Positions 1 to 7,013 are shown, numbered from the stretch's first letter. The stretch is DNA of 11,903 nt from an uncultured Prevotellaceae bacterium (GCA_946644025.1 CAMPCG010000058.1:1-11903), one strand, 5' to 3'. Notes: a model not told the origin generated them from the letters alone. Numbers and translations: made by a program.

Positions 1-207
1 GCATAGTTTTTTACGTTGTATGCTCATATCCATACTTTTTAAAGTATACTCAATAAATTAAGGAAACAGGTCGCCGCTCACCCCTCCCCTCCATGCCCCC
101 CGAAAAATCTTTACATCATCCCCTCCATAACTCCGAAATTCCGAACGGACCCGCCCCCCGACTCAGCCGGGGCGAGTTTTGAGGGGGGATAACCGCCCTT
201 GGAGTTT

Positions 208-292
208 GGACGGCTCTCTCTATGGGTTTGCTTACGGCAAAGGTAGGGTTTGCTTACGGCAAACCCATAGACCGGACGGCTCGGACTATGGG
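208..292. repeat. Nested direct and inverted repeat cluster
   Basis: Three overlapping symmetries are visible. CTATGGGTTTGC at 220-231 is the perfect reverse complement of 259-270. The 18-mer GGGTTTGCTTACGGCAAA occurs at 224-241 and again at 246-263, and each copy is itself a TTTGC/GCAAA hairpin. A 19-nt segment starting GGACGGCTC and ending CTATGGG occurs at 208-226 and at 274-292, differing only in the three central bases. The function is unknown. It could be a mobile palindromic repeat, a folded RNA or a protein-binding array. Confidence 0.7.
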
Positions 293-462
293 CGAGTTTC
301 GGCATGATGTCGAGCAATCAGAAATCACAAATCGTTCATTTTCAACTACTTCCAAAATCAGGAAATAAAACAGTCGGTCGTTTCGTGGCCGAGCGAAAAC
401 GCACAAAAATCTCGTTTTAGCGACGAACTTGGCCCCAAAAGGACGTCTCACCCGGTCAAAAT

Positions 463-531
463 CTGCACAAAACGGTTCATTTGTGCAGGTTTTGAGGAGC
501 CGAAAGTTGCACAAATCCCCTGATTTGTGCA
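463..531. repeat. Tandem hairpins sharing the arm TGCACAAA
   Basis: Two perfect stem-loops lie next to each other. CTGCACAAA at 463-471 pairs with 480-488 around an 8-nt loop, and TGCACAAATC at 508-517 pairs with 522-531 around a 4-nt loop. All four arms share the octamer TGCACAAA or its complement, so the site can also fold with arms exchanged. No T-tract follows either hairpin, so neither is a normal intrinsic terminator. A repeat element or a binding site for a dimeric regulator would both fit. Confidence 0.7.
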
Positions 532-620
532 TACTAGCCGCCTAAATGTGTCTTTTCCCACGACGCTGTTTTTTGTCATTTTTCTTTACATCCAGCACCA
601 GCCAGCGGGCGAGGGACCTT

Positions 621-661
621 GCCCCGCACCGCGCCGAATGGCTGTGGTGCGGGGCTTTTTT
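621..661 (+). terminator. Strong intrinsic terminator without an obvious gene upstream
   Basis: GCCCCGCACC at 621-630 pairs perfectly with GGTGCGGGGC at 646-655 around a 15-nt loop, and six T residues follow at once (656-661). This is a classic rho-independent terminator for the plus strand. No plus-strand gene lies between the window start and this site, so it may end a small RNA or a read-through transcript from beyond the left edge. It insulates the glycogen synthase promoter region downstream. Confidence 0.8.
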
Positions 662-795
662 AATCTCTTCTTCCTGCATTTAGCACCAAAGCGGAAGAAG
701 GGTTACGGCGGCGCGGCGGGTAGCAAAATAATGTAAAAGTAAATGCAAAAGAACAAAAAAAAGGCAAAGGAAGGTGATTTTTGATAAATATTAAG

Positions 796-803
796 TAATT
801 TTG
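796..803 (+). promoter_or_regulatory. Putative Bacteroidota -7 box upstream of glycogen synthase
   Basis: TAATTTTG matches the Bacteroidota -7 consensus TAnnTTTG. The nearest upstream TTTG (780-783) is only 12 nt away rather than about 20, so the -33 element is weak or absent. A start near 810 would give a leader of about 115 nt made up mostly of the family A palindromic repeat. Confidence 0.4.
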
Positions 804-826
804 CACCCGCTTTTCAAACAATTTAT

Positions 827-914
827 GTAAGTCACAAGTAAAAAGTAATAAGTTTGGTAACACTTCAGAAGCGGACACGCAAGGTAACCATACTTACAGC
901 TTATCACTTAATAC
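827..914 (+). repeat. Family A palindromic repeat, copy 1 (leader of glycogen synthase)
   Basis: This 88-nt copy aligns without gaps to copy 3 inside the gene (2147-2234), with six differences counted by eye. The ends are built from TAAGT-like words. The left arm (827-850) is imperfectly complementary to the right arm (about 884-914), and the centre holds CACTTCAGAAGC. It ends about ten bases before the ATG, so in mRNA it would fold next to the start codon. It lies in the same reading phase as the two internal copies and as the start codon, and that frame is open from 799 with no start codon before 925. Confidence 0.8.
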
Positions 915-924
915 TTATCATTTT

Positions 925-2811
925 ATGGACAACCAACTAAAAACCCCTGACTATATCTTTGAGTCAAGCTGGGAAGTGTGTAACAAGGTGGGCGGTATCT
1001 ACACCGTGCTGTCCACACGTGCCAAGACGCTGCAGGAGGAACTGCACGACCGCATCATATTCATAGGGCCCGACTTCTGGAGCAACCCTGAAAACCCCGA
1101 AACGACAAAGGAGAGCCCCTATTTCCGAGAGGAAAAGTCGCTGCTGGCCGAGTGGCAGTGGGCGGCCAAGGAGCAGGGGCTGCGCGTGAGAGTGGGCCGG
1201 TGGACCATTCCAGGAGAGCCCATCGCAGTGCTCGTGGACTTCAAGCCATTCTTCGAGCAGAAGAACGACATCTATGCCTGGGCTTGGGAGAACTACGGCG
1301 TGGACTCGCTCCATGCCTACGGCGACTACGACGAGGCCTCGATGTTCTCGTGGGCAGCAGGAAAGGTGGTGGAGAGCCTCTACCGCTTCATAAGTAATAA
1401 GGAACAACTGCTCGAAAGTTATAAGCCACAAGTAATAGGTAATAAGGGTGGTAACAATCCTGCTGAAAACGCTCAAAGTAACCATACCTATGACTTATCA
1501 CTTAGCACTTATGACTTAAAAGTGGTCTACCACGCCAACGAGTGGATGACGGGCCTCGGAGCGCTATATATAAATAAGGTGTTGCCACAGGTGGGCACCA
1601 TCTTCACCACCCACGCCACGAGCATAGGCCGCTCCATAGCCGGCAACCAGAAGCCGCTCTACGACTACCTCTTCGCCTACAACGGCGACCAGATGGCCTA
1701 CGAGCTGAACATGCAGTCGAAACACTCCATCGAGAAACAGACGGCCCACTACGTGGACTGCTTCACCACCGTGAGCGACATCACCGCCAACGAGTGCGTC
1801 GAGCTGCTCGACAAGCGGGTGGACGTGGTGCTGCCCAACGGATTCGACAACAGCTTCGTGCCCCACGGAGGAGCCTTCACCCGCAAGCGCAAGCTGGCAC
1901 GCAGGCGACTGCTCGACGTGGCCAACGCACTCATGGGAGAACAGCTGAAGGACGAGGAGACGCTCATCGTCTCTACATCGGGACGCTACGAGTTCCGCAA
2001 CAAGGGTATCGACGTCTTCATAGAGGCCATGAACCGACTGCTGCGCGACCGCGACCTGAAGAAGAAGGTCGTCGCCTTCATAGAAGTGCCCGGATGGGTG
2101 GGAGAACCAAGGGAAGACCTGCAGGAGAGACTGGCCGCAGCAAGTAGTAAGTCACAAGTTATAAGTAATAAGGGTGGTAACACTTCAGAAGCAGACACGC
2201 AAGGTAACCATACTTACAACTTATCACTTAATACATACGACAGTCCTCTTGAGGTGCCCATGATTACCCACTGGCTCCACAACATGGGCCACGACAACGT
2301 GCTCAACATGCTGAAGTGCTACGACATGCACAACCGCACGGAGGACCAGGTGAAGGTCATCTTCCTGCCCTGCTACCTCGACGGACACGACGGCATACTC
2401 AACCTGACGTACTACGACGTCGTGCTGGGCAACGACCTCTGCGTCTACCCCTCCTACTACGAGCCGTGGGGATACACACCGCTCGAGGCCATCGCCTTCC
2501 ACGTGCCCTGCATCACCACCGACCTGGCCGGATTCGGACTATGGGTGAACAAGGAACTGGGACACCAGGGCGAGATTGCCGACGGTGTGAAGGTCATACA
2601 CCGCACGGACTACAACTACTCGGAGGTGGCCGACTACATCAAGGACACCATCGCCCTCTACTCGCGCATGACGAAGAAAGAGACCGACGCCTGCCGCAAG
2701 AAGGCCGAGGCACTCTCCAAGCACGCCCTCTGGAGCGAGTTCATCCGCTACTACCACCAGGCCTACGACATCGCCCTGAGAAAGGCGGAGGAACGCACGA
2801 AGACTGTATAA
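925..2811 (+). CDS. Glycogen synthase, GT3-like, with two in-frame repeat-encoded inserts
   Basis: This 628-residue cytoplasmic glycosyltransferase adds glucose from a nucleotide-sugar donor to the growing end of glycogen. The N-terminus carries the SSWEVCNKVGGIYTV donor-site motif (14-28). The C-terminal half has YYEPWGYTPLE, with E513 and E521 forming the E-x7-E pair of eukaryotic-type glycogen synthases. The start is chosen because MDNQLKTPDYIFESSWEVCN matches the usual N-terminus of Bacteroidota homologues. Residues about 156-199 and 407-438 are low in sequence complexity and are encoded by family A repeats. Without them the protein would be about 552 residues, close to the usual length in the phylum as I recall it. 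Codons in the inserts (TTA, AGT, AAT, ATA) differ sharply from the GC-rich host codons. Catalytic motifs lie outside both inserts, so the enzyme may well be active. The donor sugar cannot be read from sequence. Confidence 0.92.
   Translation: MDNQLKTPDYIFESSWEVCNKVGGIYTVLSTRAKTLQEELHDRIIFIGPDFWSNPENPETTKESPYFREEKSLLAEWQWAAKEQGLRVRVGRWTIPGEPIAVLVDFKPFFEQKNDIYAWAWENYGVDSLHAYGDYDEASMFSWAAGKVVESLYRFISNKEQLLESYKPQVIGNKGGNNPAENAQSNHTYDLSLSTYDLKVVYHANEWMTGLGALYINKVLPQVGTIFTTHATSIGRSIAGNQKPLYDYLFAYNGDQMAYELNMQSKHSIEKQTAHYVDCFTTVSDITANECVELLDKRVDVVLPNGFDNSFVPHGGAFTRKRKLARRRLLDVANALMGEQLKDEETLIVSTSGRYEFRNKGIDVFIEAMNRLLRDRDLKKKVVAFIEVPGWVGEPREDLQERLAAASSKSQVISNKGGNTSEADTQGNHTYNLSLNTYDSPLEVPMITHWLHNMGHDNVLNMLKCYDMHNRTEDQVKVIFLPCYLDGHDGILNLTYYDVVLGNDLCVYPSYYEPWGYTPLEAIAFHVPCITTDLAGFGLWVNKELGHQGEIADGVKVIHRTDYNYSEVADYIKDTIALYSRMTKKETDACRKKAEALSKHALWSEFIRYYHQAYDIALRKAEERTKTV
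1390..1521 (+). repeat. Family A repeat, copy 2, inside glycogen synthase
   Basis: This in-frame segment encodes residues 156-199, between the conserved ESLYRF and VVYHANEW stretches, which I expect to be nearly adjacent in relatives. It shares with copy 3 the words CACAAGT, AATAAGGGTGGTAAC and the CTTATCACTTA tail, but its centre differs and its left arm is longer. By eye, 20 of the 32 residues aligned with copy 3 are identical, including NKGGN and NHTY. The DNA is AT-rich within a GC-rich gene. The ends are defined by residue alignment and are approximate. Confidence 0.8.
2143..2238 (+). repeat. Family A repeat, copy 3, inside glycogen synthase
   Basis: This in-frame segment encodes residues 407-438, after LQERLAAA and before DSPLEVPMITHW. 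It is nearly identical to the leader copy at 827-914 and clearly closer to it than to copy 2, so one probably arose recently from the other, or gene conversion has kept them alike. The left arm (GTAAGTCACAAGTTATAAGT) and the right arm (ACTTACAACTTATCACTTA) can pair in the mRNA with a few mismatches. Only this one of the six frames is free of stops across the copy. Confidence 0.85.
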
Positions 2812-2827
2812 AGCTGGTAAATTCAAA

Positions 2828-2855
2828 GGGGAAAAATCTATTTTCCCTCTTTTTT
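2828..2855 (+). terminator. Intrinsic terminator after glycogen synthase
   Basis: GGGAAAA at 2829-2835 pairs with TTTTCCC at 2841-2847 around a 5-nt loop, and a T-rich run follows (TCTTTTTT, 2848-2855). It starts 17 nt after the synthase stop codon and just before the promoter of the next unit, so the synthase is probably transcribed alone. Confidence 0.65.
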
Positions 2856-2856
2856 C

Positions 2857-2888
2857 TTTGTCCGTTTGATTTCTTTTCCCTATCTTTG
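2857..2888 (+). promoter_or_regulatory. Putative Bacteroidota promoter for the toxin-antitoxin unit
   Basis: TTTG at 2857-2860 and TATCTTTG at 2881-2888 match the -33 (TTTG) and -7 (TAnnTTTG) boxes, with a 20-nt spacer, which is the usual spacing. It lies about 230 nt upstream of the antitoxin, with the nucleotidyltransferase remnant between them. It may therefore be the original promoter of that gene, now serving the toxin-antitoxin pair. Confidence 0.6.
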
Positions 2889-2955
2889 CAAGCGCAAAAA
2901 CAAGCAATGACATGAAACGGACGGAAACGGAGACGGGCTTAGTCTGAAGCGAGAA

Positions 2956-3105
2956 ATGGAGATGACCGGGCCACTCAATGAGATAGAGTGGAAGACAGGT
3001 GTGCTCATCAGCCCCACGGTGATGCTACGCCGGCAGTGGGAGGACCGCCCGTTCAAGACACCTTTCTATGTTAATGTGATGAACGAAGGGGTAAGGATTG
3101 AGTGA
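2956..3105 (+). pseudogene. C-terminal remnant of a nucleotidyltransferase-domain protein
   Basis: A 49-codon frame encodes a peptide with NEIEWKTGVLISPTVM followed by WEDRPFKTPFYVNVMNEGVRIE. This looks like the end of the small stand-alone nucleotidyltransferase (MNT-like) proteins, which close with a 'PF/F-N-V-x-EG' pattern. The catalytic GSxARG...DxD half is missing: the frame is open only back to 2911. A separate ATG at 2912 begins a 12-codon frame (MKRTETETGLV) and stops, perhaps the old start left after an internal deletion. Family assignment is from memory of the C-terminal pattern and is moderate. The short piece could still be translated. Confidence 0.5.
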
Positions 3106-3119
3106 AACAATATAAATCT

Positions 3120-3365
3120 ATGGCAAGACAGAACACAATAACATTTTCCCCATCAGCAGACATCTCGCCTGTTGATGCCTTGTGGGTACTCATTCAGAGT
3201 CAGACTAAGGCTGTGCGTAGAGCATTGACCAAACGCCTCATTGAGGATGAGCAGATGACCAAAGCCAAGCAGGAAAGCATGGTGAAGGAAACGCTTACCA
3301 GAGCCTTCGAAGAACTCCATGCAGGCGAGGTGCATGAAGGCGCACGTTCTCTCTTTGATGATTAG
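3120..3365 (+). CDS. Putative type II antitoxin
   Basis: An 81-residue acidic and basic helical protein, followed after a 12-nt gap by a RelE/ParE-family toxin. Position and size are the main evidence for the antitoxin role. A short N-terminal beta-like segment (ARQNTITFSPS, residues 2-12), which could bind DNA as a ribbon, precedes a helical segment rich in charged residues. The C-terminal part (residues about 45-81) should wrap the toxin. The chosen start is ATG 3120. An in-frame GTG at 3102 would add six residues but overlaps the end of the upstream remnant. I do not recognise a named antitoxin family. If it is an antitoxin, autoregulation through the upstream promoter would be expected. 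Confidence 0.65.
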   Translation: MARQNTITFSPSADISPVDALWVLIQSQTKAVRRALTKRLIEDEQMTKAKQESMVKETLTRAFEELHAGEVHEGARSLFDD

Positions 3366-3377
3366 GCTTGCAAATCT

Positions 3378-3719
3378 ATGAAAGTTACGTTCAAATACCT
3401 TTCAGAGTTTGAAAGACTGGCAAAGAACCTGAAGAAGAAATACAAGTCTTTCAAGGATGACTATGATACATTCCTTGATGAACTTGAGCAAAATCCATTT
3501 GGAGGAGAACCGCTTGGCCACCATACATACAAAAACCGAATGACCATTGCTGCTAAAGGTAAAGGGAAAAGTGGCGGTGCCCGCGTCATTACCTATAATG
3601 TTCAGAGAATAGCAGAAAACGAAGTCGTGATAACCCTTATGACCATCTATGACAAAAGCGACATTGCCAACGTCTCGGATGCATACCTCCGCAGCTTAGT
3701 ACAATTAATTGAGAAATAA
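3378..3719 (+). CDS. RelE/ParE-superfamily toxin
   Basis: A 113-residue basic protein. The start FKYLSEFERLAKNLKKKYKS is the two-helix opening of RelE-like toxins of Bacteroidota. A central KNRMTIAAKGKGKSGGARVI strand region (residues about 53-72) and the closing MTIYDKSDIANVSD motif (about 93-106) complete the family pattern. Members are usually mRNA interferases or, in the ParE branch, gyrase inhibitors; sequence alone does not decide which. The reading frame is intact and of normal length, so the toxin is probably functional. Base composition is visibly more AT-rich than in the surrounding glycogen genes, consistent with horizontal transfer. Confidence 0.85.
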   Translation: MKVTFKYLSEFERLAKNLKKKYKSFKDDYDTFLDELEQNPFGGEPLGHHTYKNRMTIAAKGKGKSGGARVITYNVQRIAENEVVITLMTIYDKSDIANVSDAYLRSLVQLIEK

Positions 3720-3722
3720 CTG

Positions 3723-3803
3723 ATGAACCCTAAAAACCAAAGTAATGCCTATGCCACCATAGCAAAATTACAACAGGACATAAGACTGAACGTCCACTTT
3801 TGA
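3723..3803 (+). other. 26-codon ORF downstream of the toxin, possible gene fragment
   Basis: An ATG three bases after the toxin stop opens a 26-codon frame (MNPKNQSNAYATIAKLQQDI, then RLNVHF). The tight spacing suggests a third cistron or the truncated head of one. No family is recognised, and it may be chance. Confidence 0.2.
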
Positions 3804-3840
3804 TTCTTGTAATCTGAAAATCGGCAAAATTTAAGGATAT

Positions 3841-3879
3841 GAGCGATGCAACGGTTTAGGGATAGCCATTGCGTCGCTC
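3841..3879. terminator. Hairpin between convergent genes, possible bidirectional terminator
   Basis: GAGCGATGCAA at 3841-3851 pairs with TTGCGTCGCTC at 3869-3879 with one G-U pair. The loop can add a further GGT/GCC stem. It lies between the toxin (plus strand) and the XRE regulator (minus strand, stop 30 nt away). Flanking T-tracts are weak on both strands, so termination is plausible but not strongly supported. Confidence 0.5.
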
Positions 3880-3908
3880 AATAATTATTTCGCCAATTTA
3901 CACGAAGC

Positions 3909-4301
3909 TTAAAGCACACTCAGCGACACCCGCTTGCCCAGCCCGCCAAAGATGCGGAAGAGGGTGGACAACTGTATATCGGTATGGCCGTTCTCAATCT
4001 TTGAGATGTAGCTTTTCTTCGTGCCTATCTTGGCTGTCAACTGTTCCTGCGTAAGCCCGGCCAGCCGGCGCTCTTCTTTCAAACATTCGGCCAGACAGAA
4101 TGTTTCGGCCTCAGCCTCAAACTTCTCACGTACTTCTGTACCGCGCACTCCATACTCTGCATTGAGAAGGTCGTCGAAACTCTCACATGAGCCGTTGCCT
4201 TTGCCTGTTGACAAGGGCTTGTGTCGCCCGCAAATACATTTAGCCGCCTTAAACACGACAGATATGTTAATAATTTGACGGCGAGGAGCAAAATGTTTCA
4301 T
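3909..4301 (-). CDS. XRE-family HTH regulator, solitary HigA-like antitoxin
   Basis: The C-terminal half (residues about 71-125) is a clear helix-turn-helix of the Cro/C1 type: LKEERRLAGLTQEQLTAKIG, then TKKSYISKIENGHTDIQLST. A SFDDLLNAEYGVRGTEVREK stretch lies before it, as in HigA-like antitoxins of Bacteroidota. No toxin gene lies next to it on the same strand, so it is solitary, or it may have been recruited as a regulator. Residues 1-36 (MKHFAPRRQIINISVVFKAA onward, with two close cysteines) are unlike the usual N-terminus. They may be a fused remnant of another frame or simply untranslated; a TTG at residue 30 is an alternative start giving 101 residues. The gene is convergent with the toxin and divergent from the phosphorylase, so it could act on the shared 4302-4413 region. 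Confidence 0.8.
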   Translation of the reverse strand: MKHFAPRRQIINISVVFKAAKCICGRHKPLSTGKGNGSCESFDDLLNAEYGVRGTEVREKFEAEAETFCLAECLKEERRLAGLTQEQLTAKIGTKKSYISKIENGHTDIQLSTLFRIFGGLGKRVSLSVL

Positions 4302-4330
4302 TTATTTTCTGTTTTTCGGAAATAAATGAT

Positions 4331-4338
4331 TACCTTTG
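4331..4338 (+). promoter_or_regulatory. Putative -7 box of the glycogen phosphorylase promoter
   Basis: TACCTTTG fits TAnnTTTG. No exact TTTG lies about 20 nt upstream; the nearest match is TCTG at 4308-4311. The site is 75 nt before the phosphorylase ATG, in the only gap between the two divergent genes. It would give a leader of about 65-70 nt. Confidence 0.5.
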
Positions 4339-4413
4339 CAGCCGAATTTCAACAAGTTAGCGATATTCGCAGACAGTATTCTCCTGAACTAAACTTTTAA
4401 GGTAACATAACTT

Positions 4414-6993
4414 ATGAAGATTAAAGCAGACTATGTGAACGCTCCGCAATGGAAGGAGCTGATTGTGAAATCGAGTCTCCCCGAAGAGCTGAAGTGCCTC
4501 GACGAGATTGCCCACAACCTGTGGTGGGTGTGGAACTATGAGGCCCGCGACCTTTTCCGCGACCTTGACCCTCAACTCTATCACGACGTCAAGCACAACC
4601 CCGTGATGCTGCTTGAGCACCTGAGCTTCGAGCGCAAGAATGAAATCATGAAGGACAAGGCCCTCATGAAGCGCATCAAGGACGTCTACAAGCTCTTCCG
4701 CAAGTATATGGACGTGGAGCCCGACAAGAAACGCCCCTCGGTGGCATACTTCTCGATGGAGTACGGTATGCACTCGGCACTGAAGATTTACTCCGGAGGC
4801 CTGGGAATGTTGGCCGGAGACTACCTCAAGGAGGCCAGCGACTCCAACGTCGACATGTGCGCCGTGGGATTCCTCTACCGCTTCGGCTACTTCACGCAGA
4901 GCCTCTCCATGGACGGACAGCAGATTGCCAACTACGAGGCCCAGAACTTCACCCACCTGCCCATAGAGCGTCAGCTCGACGAGAACGGCAACCCGATGGT
5001 GGTGGAGGTGCCCTATATGAACTATGTGGTACACGCCTACGTGTGGCGCGTCAACGTGGGTCGAATCAAGCTCTACCTGCTCGACACCGACAACGAGATG
5101 AACTCGGAGTTCGACCGCCCCATCACGCACAGCCTCTACGGCGGCGACTGGGAGAACCGCCTGAAGCAGGAGATACTGCTCGGCATTGGCGGTGTGCTCA
5201 CGCTGAAGAAGCTGGGCATCAAGAAGCAGATTTACCACTGCAACGAGGGCCACGCCGCACTCTGCAACCTGCAGCGCCTGTGCGACTACATTGAGGAAGA
5301 CCGCCTGACGTTCAACGAGGCTATGGAGCTGGTGCGCGCCAGCGGACTCTACACCGTCCACACGCCCGTGCCCGCCGGCCACGACTACTTCGACGAGGGA
5401 CTCTTCGGCAAGTACATGGGCGGATATCCCCAGCGGCTGGGCATCTCGTGGGACGAGTTCATCGGCATGGGACGCACCAACCCCGACGACAAGGGCGAGA
5501 AGTTCTGCATGTCTACCTTCGCCTGCAACACCTGCCAGGAGGTCAACGGCGTCAGCTGGCTCCACGGAAAGGTGTCGCAGAAGATGTTCTCGGGCATCTG
5601 GAAAGGATACTACCCCGAAGAGAACCACGTGGGCTACGTCACCAACGGCGTACACTTCCCCACCTGGGCCGCTACCGAGTGGCGCAAGCTCTATGCCAAG
5701 TACTTCGACGACAGCTTCATGGGCGACCAGTCGAACCAGAAGATTTGGGAGGCCATCTACAACGTGCCCGACGAGGAGATATGGGAGACGCGTAAGGCCC
5801 TGAAGGCGAAGCTCTTCGACTACATCCAGATACAGTTCCAGGAGACGTGGCTGAAGAACCAGGGCGACCCCGCCCGCATTGTGAAGCTGCTGGAGCGTTT
5901 CAACCCCAACGCGCTGGTCATCGGCTTCTGCCGCCGCTTTGCCACCTATAAGCGCGCCCACCTGCTGTTCACCGACGAGGCACGCCTGTCGCGCATCGTG
6001 AACGACCCCGAGCGCCCCGTGGTGTTCATCTTCGCCGGTAAGGCTCACCCCGCCGACGGTGCAGGACAGGGACTCATCAAGCGCATCTTCGAGATTTCGC
6101 AGCGCCCCGAGTTCCAGGGAAAGATTATCTTCCTCGAAGACTACGACTTCCTCCTGGCCCGCCGACTCGTGAGCGGTGTCGACATCTGGATGAACACGCC
6201 CACGCGTCCTCTCGAGGCATCGGGCACCTCTGGCGAGAAGGCCGAGATGAACGGTGTGGTGAACCTCTCGGTGAAAGACGGATGGTGGCTGGAAGGCTAC
6301 CGCGAGGGAGCCGGATGGGCACTCACCGAGAAGCGCACATACGACAACCAGGGCTACCAGGACCAGCTCGACGCTGCCACCATCTATCACCTGCTGGAAG
6401 ACGAGATTGTACCTCTTTATTATAATACGGACAAGAAGGGCCTGTCCAAAGGCTGGATCAAGGTCATCAAGAACAGCATCGCACAGATTGCTCCCCACTA
6501 CACCATGAAGCGCCAGCTGGACGACTACTACTCGAAGTTCTACGAGAAGGAGGCCAAGCGCTTCAAGCAGATCAGCAAGGACGGCTACCGCCAGGCCAAG
6601 GCCCTGGCCCAGTGGAAGGAGACCGTGGCCCAGCGCTGGGACGGCATCCGCGTGGTGAGCTGCGAGTGGGACATTCCCGCCACTGGACTGGAGACGGGCA
6701 CGAAGTACACACTGCGCTACGTCATCGACGCTCAGGGACTGGACGACGCTCTCGGACTGGAGAAGGTGAACGTCTACACCGACAAGAAGGGCGAGGAGCG
6801 CATCTACAGCATCGAGCCGCTGAACATGGTGAAGCGCGAAGGCAACCTCTACACCTTCGAGGCACAGCTCTCACCGCGACAGGCCGGCGAATACCGCTGC
6901 GCCGTGCGTATGTACCCGAAGAACGAGCTGCTGCCCCACCGCCAGGACTTCTGCTACGTGAAGTGGCTCGAACTGCCCACCATCAATTTCTAA
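4414..6993 (+). CDS. glgP: Alpha-glucan (glycogen) phosphorylase, short form, GT35
   Basis: An 859-residue cytoplasmic enzyme that releases glucose-1-phosphate from glycogen with inorganic phosphate. The N-terminal ~100 residues ([20 protein letters not shown] at about 30-49) form the DUF3417-type domain of the short alpha-glucan phosphorylase branch. [20 protein letters not shown] and LGMLAGD follow at about 110-136. [10 protein letters not shown] and the pyridoxal-phosphate site [11 protein letters not shown] (599-609, with K609 the likely cofactor lysine) identify the catalytic part. Residues about 746-859 look like the C-terminal beta-rich domain seen in Bacteroidota members. Length is normal and, unlike the synthase, there is no repeat insert. 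It has its own putative promoter upstream and a strong terminator downstream, so it is probably monocistronic. In many Bacteroidota this gene adjoins glycogen synthase; here the toxin-antitoxin island lies between them. Confidence 0.95.
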   Translation: MKIKADYVNAPQWKELIVKSSLPEELKCLDEIAHNLWWVWNYEARDLFRDLDPQLYHDVKHNPVMLLEHLSFERKNEIMKDKALMKRIKDVYKLFRKYMDVEPDKKRPSVAYFSMEYGMHSALKIYSGGLGMLAGDYLKEASDSNVDMCAVGFLYRFGYFTQSLSMDGQQIANYEAQNFTHLPIERQLDENGNPMVVEVPYMNYVVHAYVWRVNVGRIKLYLLDTDNEMNSEFDRPITHSLYGGDWENRLKQEILLGIGGVLTLKKLGIKKQIYHCNEGHAALCNLQRLCDYIEEDRLTFNEAMELVRASGLYTVHTPVPAGHDYFDEGLFGKYMGGYPQRLGISWDEFIGMGRTNPDDKGEKFCMSTFACNTCQEVNGVSWLHGKVSQKMFSGIWKGYYPEENHVGYVTNGVHFPTWAATEWRKLYAKYFDDSFMGDQSNQKIWEAIYNVPDEEIWETRKALKAKLFDYIQIQFQETWLKNQGDPARIVKLLERFNPNALVIGFCRRFATYKRAHLLFTDEARLSRIVNDPERPVVFIFAGKAHPADGAGQGLIKRIFEISQRPEFQGKIIFLEDYDFLLARRLVSGVDIWMNTPTRPLEASGTSGEKAEMNGVVNLSVKDGWWLEGYREGAGWALTEKRTYDNQGYQDQLDAATIYHLLEDEIVPLYYNTDKKGLSKGWIKVIKNSIAQIAPHYTMKRQLDDYYSKFYEKEAKRFKQISKDGYRQAKALAQWKETVAQRWDGIRVVSCEWDIPATGLETGTKYTLRYVIDAQGLDDALGLEKVNVYTDKKGEERIYSIEPLNMVKREGNLYTFEAQLSPRQAGEYRCAVRMYPKNELLPHRQDFCYVKWLELPTINF

Positions 6994-7013
6994 GAGCCGC
7001 ACGAAACAATCGG

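Larger units (their letters stand above)
1..620. other. Gene-poor intergenic region with small inverted repeats
   Basis: I see no convincing protein gene here. The open frames on either strand run through inverted repeats, have biased composition and resemble no family I recognise. The stretch contains a perfect 7-bp inverted repeat at 32-38/41-47, a C-rich tract near 78-160 with a short CCCCG/CGGGG hairpin (156-160/168-172), a nested direct and inverted repeat at 208-292, and two adjacent hairpins at 463-531. Both larger repeats have their own entries. Composition changes along the stretch: AT-rich at the left edge, C-rich to about 210, then mixed. This suggests accumulated repeat debris rather than one decayed gene, but that is inference. 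Confidence 0.6.

Noticed and set aside
254..532. 92-residue minus-strand open frame
   Set aside because: It runs through the twin hairpins and the nested repeats, and resembles no family I know. It is better explained as repeat-derived open sequence.
527..736. 69-residue plus-strand open frame
   Set aside because: It passes through the strong terminator at 621-661, so it would not be fully transcribed. No family features were seen.
1390..2238. Inteins or introns as explanation for the inserts in glycogen synthase
   Set aside because: The inserts are only 32-44 residues, lack intein splice motifs and show no group I/II intron features. A related copy also lies outside the gene.
4357..6498. 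713-residue minus-strand open frame opposite the phosphorylase
   Set aside because: It is a shadow of the GC-rich phosphorylase gene: high in Val, Leu and His, with no domain pattern, while the plus-strand protein is a clear family member.
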